A stretch of DNA of 64,000 nt from DASXRA01 sp963737425 (GTDB lineage Bacteria; Actinomycetota; Actinomycetes; Mycobacteriales; Jatrophihabitantaceae). Where the stretch lies: the NCBI GenBank assembly GCA_963737425.1, contig CAVTSX010000005.1, forward strand, positions 124,001 through 188,000, in the 5' to 3' direction. Under the pieces are notes generated by a model that saw only the letters and a list, made by a program, of their open reading frames with translations, had not been told where the DNA came from and made no database searches. Made by a program: the position numbers and the translations under genes. Shown here piece by piece: positions 17,977 to 25,465 of the stretch (positions are counted from its first letter, which is position 1; every line of letters begins with the position of its first letter).

Positions 17977-19400
17977 GGGCTCACATAGACGGTCTTGTCG
18001 ACGGTGTAGAAGTGCATCATCGTCTCGCCCGCCTGTTCCTTGAAAGTCTGCGTGCTGGAATGTTTGAGGCCGCCGAACGGTGCGTTCATGGCCATGCCGG
18101 TCGTCGGCTGGTTTATCTTCACCAGGCCGCTGTCGACCTGCCGGGCGAAACGCAGCGCCTGCTCGATGTCGCGGGTCACGATGCCGGCCGACAGCCCGTA
18201 CTCGGTGTCGTTGGCCACTGAGATCGCCTCGTCGAACGACGCGACCCGCAAGACGGCGAGGACCGGCCCGAACACCTCCTCGCGGGCCAGCGCCGACGAC
18301 CGCTCGACATCGGTCAGCACGGCCGGACGGGCGAAGTGGCCGTGCTCGTGCTCAGGGCCGAGCGGCTCGTCACCGGCGTACAGCTTCGCGCCCGCTTGCG
18401 CGGCGGCGTCGAGGTAGCCACGAACCCGATCGAGCTGCGCGCGAGTGGCCAGCGGGCCCATCTGCACTCCGTCGGCCAGTCCGTCACCAATCCGTCGAGT
18501 GGCCGCAGCAGACGCGATGCGCTCGACCAGTTCGTCGTGCACCGCCTCGTGCACGATCAGCCGGCTGGTGCCCGTGCACGCCTGCCCGGAGAGCCCGAAC
18601 GCCCCGCGTACCACGATCGCCGCCGCCCGTTCGAGGTCAGCATCGTCCAATACGACAACGGGATTCTTGCCGCCCATCTCCAGCTGGCAACGCACACTCG
18701 GCCCCACGGCACGATGGATCGCCGAGCCGACCGCGTACGAGCCGGTGAACGTGACCGCCCCGACCCGCTCGTCCGCAACGAGCGCAGCGCCTGCTTCGGC
18801 GCCGCCCTGCACCAATGCCAGCGCGCCCGCGGGCACGCCCGCCTCGACCAGCGCCTCGACCAGCCGCTGACCCAACAACGGCGTGACCTCGCTCGGCTTG
18901 AACACCACGCCGTTGCCAGCCGCGAGCGCCGGGCCGAGCTTGCGCGACGGGATGTTCAGCGGGAAGTTCCACGGCGTGATCGCCACGACGACGCCCACCG
19001 GCTCGCGGGCGGTGAACACCAGGGCGTCGTCGCTCGCGAACGTCTGCCCGGACACGCGCAGCGCCTCGCCCGCGTAGAAGCGCAGGTTGGCCGGCGTGCG
19101 GCGCGTCTCGGTCAGCGCCTCGGTAAGTGTCTTGCCCTCCTCGCGGACGAGTTCGCGGGCAAGCTCGTCGGCGCGACCGGCGAGAATGTCGGCCGCGCGA
19201 TTGAGCACGTCGGCCCGCGCCTCCGGGCCGCGATCGGCCCACTCGCGGTAACCGGCCGCCACCACGGACACGGCGTCACTCGCGTCCTTCGCGTCGGAGT
19301 CCGGGACGACCGCGACGACCTCGCGGGTGTCGGCCGGGTTGCGACGCTCGCGGGTGCGCCCGCTCGCCGAGCCGGCCCACTCACCGCCGATGAAGTTCAC
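17973..19400 (-). CDS. NAD(P)-dependent aldehyde dehydrogenase
   Basis: 475-residue ALDH superfamily enzyme that oxidises an aldehyde to the acid. Conserved parts: ITPWNFPLNIPSRKLGPALA, FTGS for the cofactor, catalytic Glu in CQLEMGGKNPVVVL, catalytic Cys in FGLSGQACTGTSR, and EEVFGPVLAV. Similar to semialdehyde and aromatic-aldehyde dehydrogenases; exact substrate unknown. Start GTG at 19400 overlaps the stop of the reductase gene by 4 bp. In the operon it would handle the aldehyde left after oxidative C-N cleavage or amine oxidation (inference). Confidence 0.93.
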   Translation of the reverse strand: MNFIGGEWAGSASGRTRERRNPADTREVVAVVPDSDAKDASDAVSVVAAGYREWADRGPEARADVLNRAADILAGRADELARELVREEGKTLTEALTETRRTPANLRFYAGEALRVSGQTFASDDALVFTAREPVGVVVAITPWNFPLNIPSRKLGPALAAGNGVVFKPSEVTPLLGQRLVEALVEAGVPAGALALVQGGAEAGAALVADERVGAVTFTGSYAVGSAIHRAVGPSVRCQLEMGGKNPVVVLDDADLERAAAIVVRGAFGLSGQACTGTSRLIVHEAVHDELVERIASAAATRRIGDGLADGVQMGPLATRAQLDRVRGYLDAAAQAGAKLYAGDEPLGPEHEHGHFARPAVLTDVERSSALAREEVFGPVLAVLRVASFDEAISVANDTEYGLSAGIVTRDIEQALRFARQVDSGLVKINQPTTGMAMNAPFGGLKHSSTQTFKEQAGETMMHFYTVDKTVYVSP

Positions 19401-20587
19401 AGTTGCTCCAGGGTGGCCAGTTCGGCGAGGTCGACGTCCTCGTCGAGAAGGGTGTCGGCATCGACGCTGCGGCGCGTGGTGATGAGTTCCTTCGCCGCGA
19501 TGACGTCACCGCCGCGGTCGACGCCGAAGGCCGCCCGGATCACCTTGTCGCGCAGGTAGAAAGCCACGAAGTCGAGATCGTCGATCGAGCCGCGCACCAC
19601 CAGTTCGTCCCAGGACGAGGCGTGTCCGGCGTACTGCAGGTTGACGTCGTACTGGTCGGACCAGAACCAGTGCGGGTCGTCGAACATCGTGTTGCGGCCG
19701 AGCATGTTGTTGGCCGCTGCGGCAGCCTGCCGGTTTGCGTTGTCGAAATGCTCGACGCGGATCCGCTCGCCGAACAGCGGGTGCAGGTGATTCGCCACAT
19801 CGCCTGCGGCAAAGACGTTCGGCAGGTTCGTCCGGCAGTACTCGTCCACGAGGATGCCGTTGTCGACGGCGATGCCCGACCGGCGGGCGACGTCGACGTT
19901 CGGCGTGATGCCGACGCCGACCACGACCAGATCGCCCTCGACGCGACCGCCACTCGTCACGACCACGCCGTCCCGCACGGACTCGACCGTCTCGCCGAGG
20001 CGCAGGTCGACGCCGTTGTCGCGGTGCAGCCGCGCACAGACCGCGCCCATCTCGCGACCGAGGACGCGTTGCAGCGGGACGTCCAGGGCCTCGATGAGCG
20101 TGACGTCCGCGCCGCGGCCGCGTGCCGTGGCGGCCACTTCGGCGCCGATGAACCCGGCCCCGATGACGATCAGCCGGAGGCCCGGACGCAGAGCGGCGCG
20201 CAGCCGGTCGGCGTCGCGCACCGTGCGCAGGTGGCAGACTCCCTCGGCGCCGGGCAGTTGACGCGGGCTTCCGCCGGTAGCGATCAGCACGGCGTCCGCG
20301 GCGATGTGCGCGCCATCGGCCAACTCGACCTCGCCGCCGCGGACCTGCGTCGCGGTCACGCCGAGACGCAGGTGCACGTCGTTGCTCGCACACCACTGCT
20401 CGGCCAGCAGGAACAGCCCGTCGTCATCGCCGCTTGCCAGGTACTCCTTGGACAGCGGTGGGCGCTGGTAGGGGCGGTCCGGCTCGTCGCCGACGATCTC
20501 GATGCGCCCGTCGAAGCCACGCCGGCGCAGCGTGCGCGCGGCCACTGCCGCCGCCTGACCGGCGCCGATGATCACGAAGCTCGTCAT
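19397..20587 (-). CDS. FAD-dependent ferredoxin reductase
   Basis: 396-residue oxygenase-coupled NADH-ferredoxin reductase. The FAD Rossmann motif is at the start (FVIIGAGQAAAVAARTLRRR), then RPYQRPPLSKEYL, and the NAD Rossmann motif is LIVIGAGFIGAEVAATARGRG. FAD contact is in VFAAGDVANH and the C-terminal reductase domain includes HFDNANRQAAAAANNMLG. The start is ATG at 20587, which overlaps the Rieske gene stop by 4 bp; a longer frame to 20782 is spurious. It should reduce one or both Rieske ferredoxins of the cluster. Confidence 0.93.
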   Translation of the reverse strand: MTSFVIIGAGQAAAVAARTLRRRGFDGRIEIVGDEPDRPYQRPPLSKEYLASGDDDGLFLLAEQWCASNDVHLRLGVTATQVRGGEVELADGAHIAADAVLIATGGSPRQLPGAEGVCHLRTVRDADRLRAALRPGLRLIVIGAGFIGAEVAATARGRGADVTLIEALDVPLQRVLGREMGAVCARLHRDNGVDLRLGETVESVRDGVVVTSGGRVEGDLVVVGVGITPNVDVARRSGIAVDNGILVDEYCRTNLPNVFAAGDVANHLHPLFGERIRVEHFDNANRQAAAAANNMLGRNTMFDDPHWFWSDQYDVNLQYAGHASSWDELVVRGSIDDLDFVAFYLRDKVIRAAFGVDRGGDVIAAKELITTRRSVDADTLLDEDVDLAELATLEQL

Positions 20588-20910
20588 GCCGGGACTCGCA
20601 CCTTCGGCCGTGGGTCGACGTAGATGTGCCCGTCGTCGACCCGGACGTCGTAGCTCGGCTGGCAGCGCTGCTGGTCCTCCACCCAGCCCGTCGCCGGATC
20701 GAAGGACCACTGATGCCCCGGGCAGATCACCCGACCGTGCAGGATGGCACCCTTGCTCAGCGAGCGTTCCTGGTGGATGCACACGTCGCGCAGCGCGAAC
20801 ACCTCGTCATTGATGAGGAACAGCGCCACGGTCTGATCGGCGACGGTTACCTGCTTGCGCTTCCGGCGGGCGAGCTCGGACAGCTCGGCGGCCAGCACCC
20901 AGTTGTTCAT
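20584..20910 (-). CDS. Rieske [2Fe-2S] ferredoxin (second copy)
   Basis: 108-residue Rieske ferredoxin. Ligands are in RDVCIHQERSLSKG and VICPGHQWSFD. It differs clearly from the 17611 copy (different spacing and tail), so the two are not a recent duplication and may serve different steps. ATG at 20910 has a weak GAAGGA site; the longer frame to 21339 runs through the upstream gene and is rejected. First gene after the intra-operon hairpin at 20936-20983. Confidence 0.92.
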   Translation of the reverse strand: MNNWVLAAELSELARRKRKQVTVADQTVALFLINDEVFALRDVCIHQERSLSKGAILHGRVICPGHQWSFDPATGWVEDQQRCQPSYDVRVDDGHIYVDPRPKVRVPA

Positions 20911-20935
20911 GCCGTGCTCGCGTCCTTCGTCTAGC

Positions 20936-20983
20936 GATCTTGTGCAGACACGCCGGCTACAACGCGCGCGTCTGCACAAGATC
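20936..20983. repeat. Hairpin repeat family D, copy 2, inside the catabolic cluster
   Basis: Arms GATCTTGTGCAGACACGC (20936-20953) and its near complement (20966-20983). It is nearly identical to the arms of the 15344-15391 hairpin. It stands between the oxidase gene (ends 21003) and the second Rieske gene (starts 20910), so on the minus strand it could attenuate or stabilise the oxidase transcript relative to the downstream genes. Confidence 0.75.
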
Positions 20984-21002
20984 GACGGGGGATGGGGGCG
21001 GC

Positions 21003-21716
21003 TCAGGTCGTCACGAGGTCCGGCGCCACATAGGTGTCGTAGAGCGCGCGGGTGTAGCTGTAACGCATCTCGGCGCCCCAGCGGACGAACTGCAGGCTGC
21101 GTTGCTGCAATTCCGCGGTGTTGGCGTGATCGAGCACGATCTGGTAGCCACGCTCGCCGTGCACCTCGTCGGACGTGATGTGCAGTTCGAAGAACTCGAT
21201 CTCGTCCTCGGTGAAGCCGTACGCCTCGCGCAGCGGAACGATCTGCTTCTTGTAGATGCTCGGCACCTGCGACTCGAGTCCGACGACGAGCGCAGCGGTG
21301 GCCACCGCGAAGTGCTCGCGCATCGACGTGGCGTAGCACCAGGCCTGCAGGCCACGCGTCACCGCGTTCATGTTGTTCGGATCCTCGATGCGCTCGCGCG
21401 TGGTGCCGCAGGCCTCGGCGAAACGGATCAGCAGATCGGTGTGCCGGATGTCGGCCAGCTCTTCCTCATACATGTTCTGCAGCAGGAAGTCCTTGGCGTC
21501 GGTGAACGCGTCCGGGGTGTTGCCGTAGATGTAGCCGAGGTAATCGGCGAACGGGCCGACGTAGTGGTAGTGGTTCTCGGCCCAGCGCGCGAAGTGGTGA
21601 CGCGCCAGCTTGCCGTCGGCCCAGGCCTGGCTGAACGAGGCGTCCTTCGCCTCCCGCCCCTTGATCGCGTCCTGCAGGGCCACTCGGAAGTCGTCACGTG
21701 ACAGCAGTCCGGTCAT
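21003..21716 (-). CDS. Heme-oxygenase-fold (TenA/PqqC-like) iron-containing oxidase candidate
   Basis: 237-residue all-helical protein of the PqqC/TenA/heme-oxygenase-like superfamily. Members of the diiron (HDO) branch oxidise or cleave amines, fatty acids and amino acids. Candidate metal ligands are Glu and His in NMYEEELADIRHTDLL and the His-x3-Asp-x2-His-type set in FFELHITSDEVHGERGYQIV; RWAENHYHYVGPFADYLGYI matches the PqqC-like helix. First gene of the cluster that also encodes two Rieske ferredoxins, a reductase, ALDH, GGT and RidA, so it is the best candidate oxygenase. TenA-like thiaminase or a cofactor role is less likely in this context. Start ATG at 21716. Confidence 0.78.
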   Translation of the reverse strand: MTGLLSRDDFRVALQDAIKGREAKDASFSQAWADGKLARHHFARWAENHYHYVGPFADYLGYIYGNTPDAFTDAKDFLLQNMYEEELADIRHTDLLIRFAEACGTTRERIEDPNNMNAVTRGLQAWCYATSMREHFAVATAALVVGLESQVPSIYKKQIVPLREAYGFTEDEIEFFELHITSDEVHGERGYQIVLDHANTAELQQRSLQFVRWGAEMRYSYTRALYDTYVAPDLVTT

Positions 21717-21936
21717 TCGTCTTTCGCCCCTTTACATAGCGTGGGTTCCGCGCCGGCAAGGCTGACACCGCCGGGCTCGGTGTTCTCACGCTAGGCACCG
21801 GCACGCGGCGCACCCACGGTCAAGCTGCACATGCTTGGCGACTTATCCGTGTGCAGGAACCACACGCGTCGGCGGGTTGGCCTGCGCCAGACTCGGTACC
21901 CGTCTCGCATCCGTCGACGCGCTCGGGAGGCAGTGG

Positions 21937-22626
21937 ATGGCGCCGGAGAAGCAGCGCGATGCGCTCGTCGTGGTACTCGCGATCAACAGCGGCGCGACGG
22001 ACGCCATCGGCTTTCTGGCGCTGGGCGGGGCGTTCACCAGCGTCATGACGGGCAACATGGTGCTGCTCGGTATCTCGGCGGCCCGGCACGACGCCACACT
22101 CGCCACGCACACGGCGGCAGCGATCGTGTGCTTCATTGCCGGCTGCGCGATCGGCGCTCGAATCGCAGGCACCGCGCGGCCCGACGACCCGGTGTGGCCC
22201 CGTGCCGTGACCCTGGCGATGAGCGTCGAGGCGGCAGTGATCGCGATCTACGCCGCGGGGTGGTGGATGGCCGCAAGCCATCCCCGCGGCGCCGTGCAAC
22301 TCGGGCTTCTCGTGCTCAACGCGGTGGCCGTCGGCATCCAGAGCAGCACCGTGCAGCGGTTCGGCGTCCCCGGCCTGTCGACCACGTATCTGACCGGGAC
22401 GCTCACCTCGCTGGTGATCCGGCTGACCGCAGGACGGCGCTTGCGCGACGTCTCGCACAGCGGGCAACTGCTGCTCGGCTTGATCGGCGGAGCAGCGCTC
22501 GGCGCGCTGCTGGTCGCCCGCCTGCCGGAGTGTGCGCCACTCGTCCAGCTGGGCAGCCTTGCGACGGTGCTGATCGTGTCCGCGGTCAAACTCCGGCAAC
22601 CCGTCGCCGACCGCGTGCTGAACTAG
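21937..22626 (+). CDS. DUF1275 (YoaK-like) membrane protein
   Basis: 229-residue protein with six predicted membrane segments and the family signature AINSGATDAIGFLALGGAFTS then VMTGNMVLLG. The second half has SSTVQRFGVPGLSTTYLTGT, also typical. The family resembles small-solute transporters but has no firm function. Start ATG at 21937 is preceded by GGGAGG; a longer frame to 21835 lacks a site. It stands alone between divergent and unrelated genes. Confidence 0.85.
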   Translation: MAPEKQRDALVVVLAINSGATDAIGFLALGGAFTSVMTGNMVLLGISAARHDATLATHTAAAIVCFIAGCAIGARIAGTARPDDPVWPRAVTLAMSVEAAVIAIYAAGWWMAASHPRGAVQLGLLVLNAVAVGIQSSTVQRFGVPGLSTTYLTGTLTSLVIRLTAGRRLRDVSHSGQLLLGLIGGAALGALLVARLPECAPLVQLGSLATVLIVSAVKLRQPVADRVLN

Positions 22627-22692
22627 CGTCGAAACCGGGGCATATGGTCGCGGTGTTTGCCGCTGCCCCGGCGAAGGGTGACCCTGGCTGGT

Positions 22693-23301
22693 GTGACCGA
22701 TGACCCCGATGACGACGTTCTCGAGGCGCGGCCGATACGCATTCGCCGATGGCACATCGCGGCCATCGGCATCGCCGTCCTGGCATTCGGTGCGATCCAG
22801 GTCGTGCGCCACACCCGCGACCACGAGCCCCTCGCCCGCACAACGCCGCAGCCATCGGTCAGCGCCACCCCGGCCGGGCGCGTCATCGAAGGGCAGGCGT
22901 TGCTCAGCAACGTGGTGGGCAACCGCTGCCCGACGAGCGTCGTGTGCGGGGTCGGCGCCACGGTGTCCGGCGGCATGGCTGCGACATTCCGCGCCGACTT
23001 CCCGAACGCGGCGATCAGCTTGCAGGCGAGCGCCTTCGACGCCGGCAAGCCGCGGACGTACTGGCAGCAGATCAGCGCGACGGCAGCCGCCGGTGTGTCG
23101 ATCGTGCTGACCGAGCAGCGACTGCGGGTGCGGCCGACCGGCCCGGCCGGACTGGTCGTCAACCGTTCACTCGACGGCCAGGCCGCCTCGGTCAGCATCA
23201 ACCGGGCCGGCTGGCAGGTCATCGCCAACCTCACCGGCACGGGGACGCTTCCGGTCACCGCCGCCCGGCGCTGGGTGACGGCAACGCCGCTGCCCCAGTG
23301 A
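22693..23301 (+). CDS. Single-pass membrane protein of unknown function
   Basis: 202 residues from GTG at 22693. A short acidic cytoplasmic start (TDDPDDDVLEARPIRIRRW) is followed by one membrane helix (HIAAIGIAVLAFGAIQVV) and an exported domain of about 150 residues with two cysteines close together (NRCPTSVVCGVG), which could form a disulfide outside the cell. I do not recognise the domain. It lies 115 bp upstream of ctaG in the same direction. Its stop is in a tandem 9-bp repeat. Confidence 0.65.
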   Translation: MTDDPDDDVLEARPIRIRRWHIAAIGIAVLAFGAIQVVRHTRDHEPLARTTPQPSVSATPAGRVIEGQALLSNVVGNRCPTSVVCGVGATVSGGMAATFRADFPNAAISLQASAFDAGKPRTYWQQISATAAAGVSIVLTEQRLRVRPTGPAGLVVNRSLDGQAASVSINRAGWQVIANLTGTGTLPVTAARRWVTATPLPQ

Positions 23302-23337
23302 GACCAGTGAGACCAGTGAGACCAGCGAGACGAGTGA
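23296..23337 (+). repeat. Tandem 9-bp repeat CAGTGAGAC, about 4.5 copies
   Basis: Four near-exact units start at 23296, 23305, 23314 and 23323, with a degenerate fifth. The first copy contains the stop codon of the preceding gene, and the 9-bp period places three TGA codons in the same frame. Probably replication slippage; no function is evident. Confidence 0.7.
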
Positions 23338-23416
23338 CATCGGTGGCTCCTGTGATTCCGGTGATTCCCGCCGCCCCGGCGCATGCCGTTCGCCGACGTG
23401 GCGGACACTGGTCGTC

Positions 23417-24604
23417 GTGAGCGACGAGCGCGAGACGCACGACGGTCAGCGCTGGCCTGACACGGTGTGGCTCGCCTGGCTGATCGCCGGCGGAATCCTG
23501 GTGCTGCTGGCGGTCAACGTCGTACGCCACCTCACGGCACGCACCGGCGCCGACCACATGCACATGCCCACCGGCCAGGCGCTGTTCCGCGAGGGCAGCG
23601 CTCCGCTCGGGCCGCTGCTCAGCCATCGACTCGTCACGGCCTGGCACCTGGACGCCGTGGCCGTGGCGTTCCTCGTCCTGCTCGCGGCCTGGTACGTCGC
23701 CGCGTTGATCAAGCGAAGCCACCGCCGCCGGCGGGCCGACCCATGGCCCGCAATGCGCACTGCGTCTTTCGCAGCCGGGCTCGCCGTCTGCGCATTCGCC
23801 ACGAACGGCAGCATCGCGGTCTACGACATGTCATTGTTCTCGTCGCACATGCTCGGTCACCTGGCCCTGGTGATGCTCGCGCCGGTGTTGCTGGTGGCCG
23901 GTCGGCCCCTGCGCCTGGCCGTCGAGTCCAGCCGCGAGCCCACCGCGCAGCGCATCGAGCGGATCGCGCAAGGGCGCACCGTGTCGCTGCTGACCGCCCC
24001 GCCGGTGGCTCTCGCCTGCTACACCGCGGTCATCATCGGCAGCCACCTCACCGGCATCATGAACACGGTCATGCGCAACACGGTTGCCGGGCAGGTCGAG
24101 CACCTCGTGTATCTCGTCGTGGGCTATCAGTTCTTCGTATTGATCGTCGGCGACGAGCCGATCCGGTGGCGGCTGTCGACTCCGGCCCGGTGGGGCCTGC
24201 TGGCCATCTCGATGGCGGTCGACACGTTCACCGGCGTCACCTTGATGATGGCGACCGTGCCGATCGCCATGGCGCCGCCCGCCGGTGTGGTGGTCGACCC
24301 GCTCGCCGACACCCATACCGGTGGCTCGATCATGTGGTTCGGAGGCGACCTCATCATGGCCGCGGTCATGGTCCTGGTGGCCTTCGGCTGGCAACACACG
24401 GCGGGGCGTTCACTGCGCGACCGGTCCAGCTGGCTCGAACAGGCCCGGGTGACCACGCTGGGCGATCGCATCGGCGGGCAGCCGGGCAGCGCTCGCGCCG
24501 CCGCCGCCGACTTCGACGATGACGACACGCGCCTGGACGCGTACAACAGATGGCTCGCCGGAATGGCTCAACCCGAGCACACCGAGCGGCGCACGCACAC
24601 GTGA
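23417..24604 (+). CDS. ctaG: Cytochrome c oxidase assembly factor CtaG-like (caa3 type)
   Basis: 395-residue multi-pass membrane protein of the CtaG/YcnJ-like assembly family, with the typical SHRLVTAWHLDAVAVAFLV start, SSHMLGHLALVMLAPVLLV and GQVEHLVYLVVGYQFFVLIV helices. The His residues in HMHMP (about residue 47), WHLD and SSHMLGH may be copper ligands. The family helps insert copper into heme-copper oxidases. GTG start at 23417. The C-terminal 60 residues are hydrophilic and cytoplasmic. No oxidase subunits are in this window. Confidence 0.85.
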   Translation: MSDERETHDGQRWPDTVWLAWLIAGGILVLLAVNVVRHLTARTGADHMHMPTGQALFREGSAPLGPLLSHRLVTAWHLDAVAVAFLVLLAAWYVAALIKRSHRRRRADPWPAMRTASFAAGLAVCAFATNGSIAVYDMSLFSSHMLGHLALVMLAPVLLVAGRPLRLAVESSREPTAQRIERIAQGRTVSLLTAPPVALACYTAVIIGSHLTGIMNTVMRNTVAGQVEHLVYLVVGYQFFVLIVGDEPIRWRLSTPARWGLLAISMAVDTFTGVTLMMATVPIAMAPPAGVVVDPLADTHTGGSIMWFGGDLIMAAVMVLVAFGWQHTAGRSLRDRSSWLEQARVTTLGDRIGGQPGSARAAAADFDDDDTRLDAYNRWLAGMAQPEHTERRTHT

Positions 24605-24669
24605 GCACTCTGCTGTCGGCCGCCTGAGCATCGCGCGAGCGGTCAGAACGATCAGGCTAGGGTCTGCGC

Positions 24670-25407
24670 ATGCAGGTTCAATTGCGACACAACCCATCAT
24701 TTACCGTTGCCCGTTGCATGCTTGCGCCCGGCGAGCCGCTGCGCGTCGAAGGCGGCGCAATGCTCGCGCACAGCGCGGGCGTGCAGCTCGAATCCAAGGC
24801 TCAGGGCGGCATCATGAAGGGCCTCGCGCGAAGCGCGCTCGGCGGTGGCTCCTTCTTCGTCACCACCTACACCGCGCCGCAGACCGGCGGCTGGGTCGAC
24901 GTCGCAGGTGTGCTGCCCGGCGACACCGTGCCGATCACCATCACACCCGACCGGCCGTACTTCCTGCGTCGCGGCAGCTGGATCGCCAACTCATACGGCG
25001 TCGAGATCGACACGCAATGGGGCGGCATGGCCAACCTCTTCGGCGGCGAGGGTGGCTTCGGCTTCCGCGCGGCCGGGCAGGGCGAGGCGCTCGTCAGCGT
25101 CTACGGCGCGGTCGACTACATCGACCTGCAGCCGCAGGAGGTTGTCACGATCGACACCGGCCACGTCGTGGCCTACCACCTCGACATCCAGTTCCGCATG
25201 CGCCGCGCAGTCGAGGGCCGCAGCATCCAGTCCCTCAAGAGCGGAGAGGGCTGGGTGTTCGACTTCGCTGGGCCAGGACGGGTGCTGCTCCAATCGCGCA
25301 ACCCCGAGGCCCTGCAGCAGTGGGTCGCCGAAGTCGCGCCGGGGCGGGCGCCCCGCGAGGGCATCGGCGGCGTCGCCGGCAGCCTCACCGGACTGCTCGG
25401 CCGCTGA
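24670..25407 (+). CDS. AIM24 family protein (TIGR00266-like)
   Basis: 245-residue soluble beta-rich protein with the family pattern: PSFTVARCMLAPGEPLRVEG, GGAMLAHSAGVQLESKAQGG, GLARSALGGGSFFVTTYTAP, VLPGDTVPITITPD, and the late LLQSRNPEALQQWV. Bacterial members are common and uncharacterised; the yeast relative is a mitochondrial biogenesis protein. Stand-alone gene that ends in a bidirectional hairpin terminator shared with hutF. Confidence 0.85.
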   Translation: MQVQLRHNPSFTVARCMLAPGEPLRVEGGAMLAHSAGVQLESKAQGGIMKGLARSALGGGSFFVTTYTAPQTGGWVDVAGVLPGDTVPITITPDRPYFLRRGSWIANSYGVEIDTQWGGMANLFGGEGGFGFRAAGQGEALVSVYGAVDYIDLQPQEVVTIDTGHVVAYHLDIQFRMRRAVEGRSIQSLKSGEGWVFDFAGPGRVLLQSRNPEALQQWVAEVAPGRAPREGIGGVAGSLTGLLGR

Positions 25408-25412
25408 TCTTC

Positions 25413-25463
25413 CCGATCGTGCAACTCTCTGCGGTCTCGGGCCGCAGGAAGTTGCACGATCGG
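25413..25463. terminator. Bidirectional hairpin terminator, family C copy 1
   Basis: CCGATCGTGCAACT (25413-25426) pairs with AGTTGCACGATCGG (25450-25463), with an inner CTGCGG/CCGCAG stem, and is followed by TTTT. It lies between the convergent AIM24 and hutF genes, ending 3 bp from the hutF stop. The same arms recur at 27977-28025. Confidence 0.8.
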
Positions 25464-25465
25464 TT

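Noticed and set aside
17611..20910. Classical Rieske dioxygenase system
   Set aside because: Two Rieske ferredoxins and a reductase are present, but no alpha or beta oxygenase subunit was found in any frame of the cluster.
20588..21339. Longer starts for the ferredoxin reductase and second Rieske genes
   Set aside because: The extensions read through neighbouring genes in another frame and precede conserved protein starts that have 4-bp overlaps or ribosome sites.
23296..23337. CRISPR-like repeat
   Set aside because: Period of 9 bp without spacers; simple tandem repeat. No other repeat-spacer pattern or cas genes are visible in the window.
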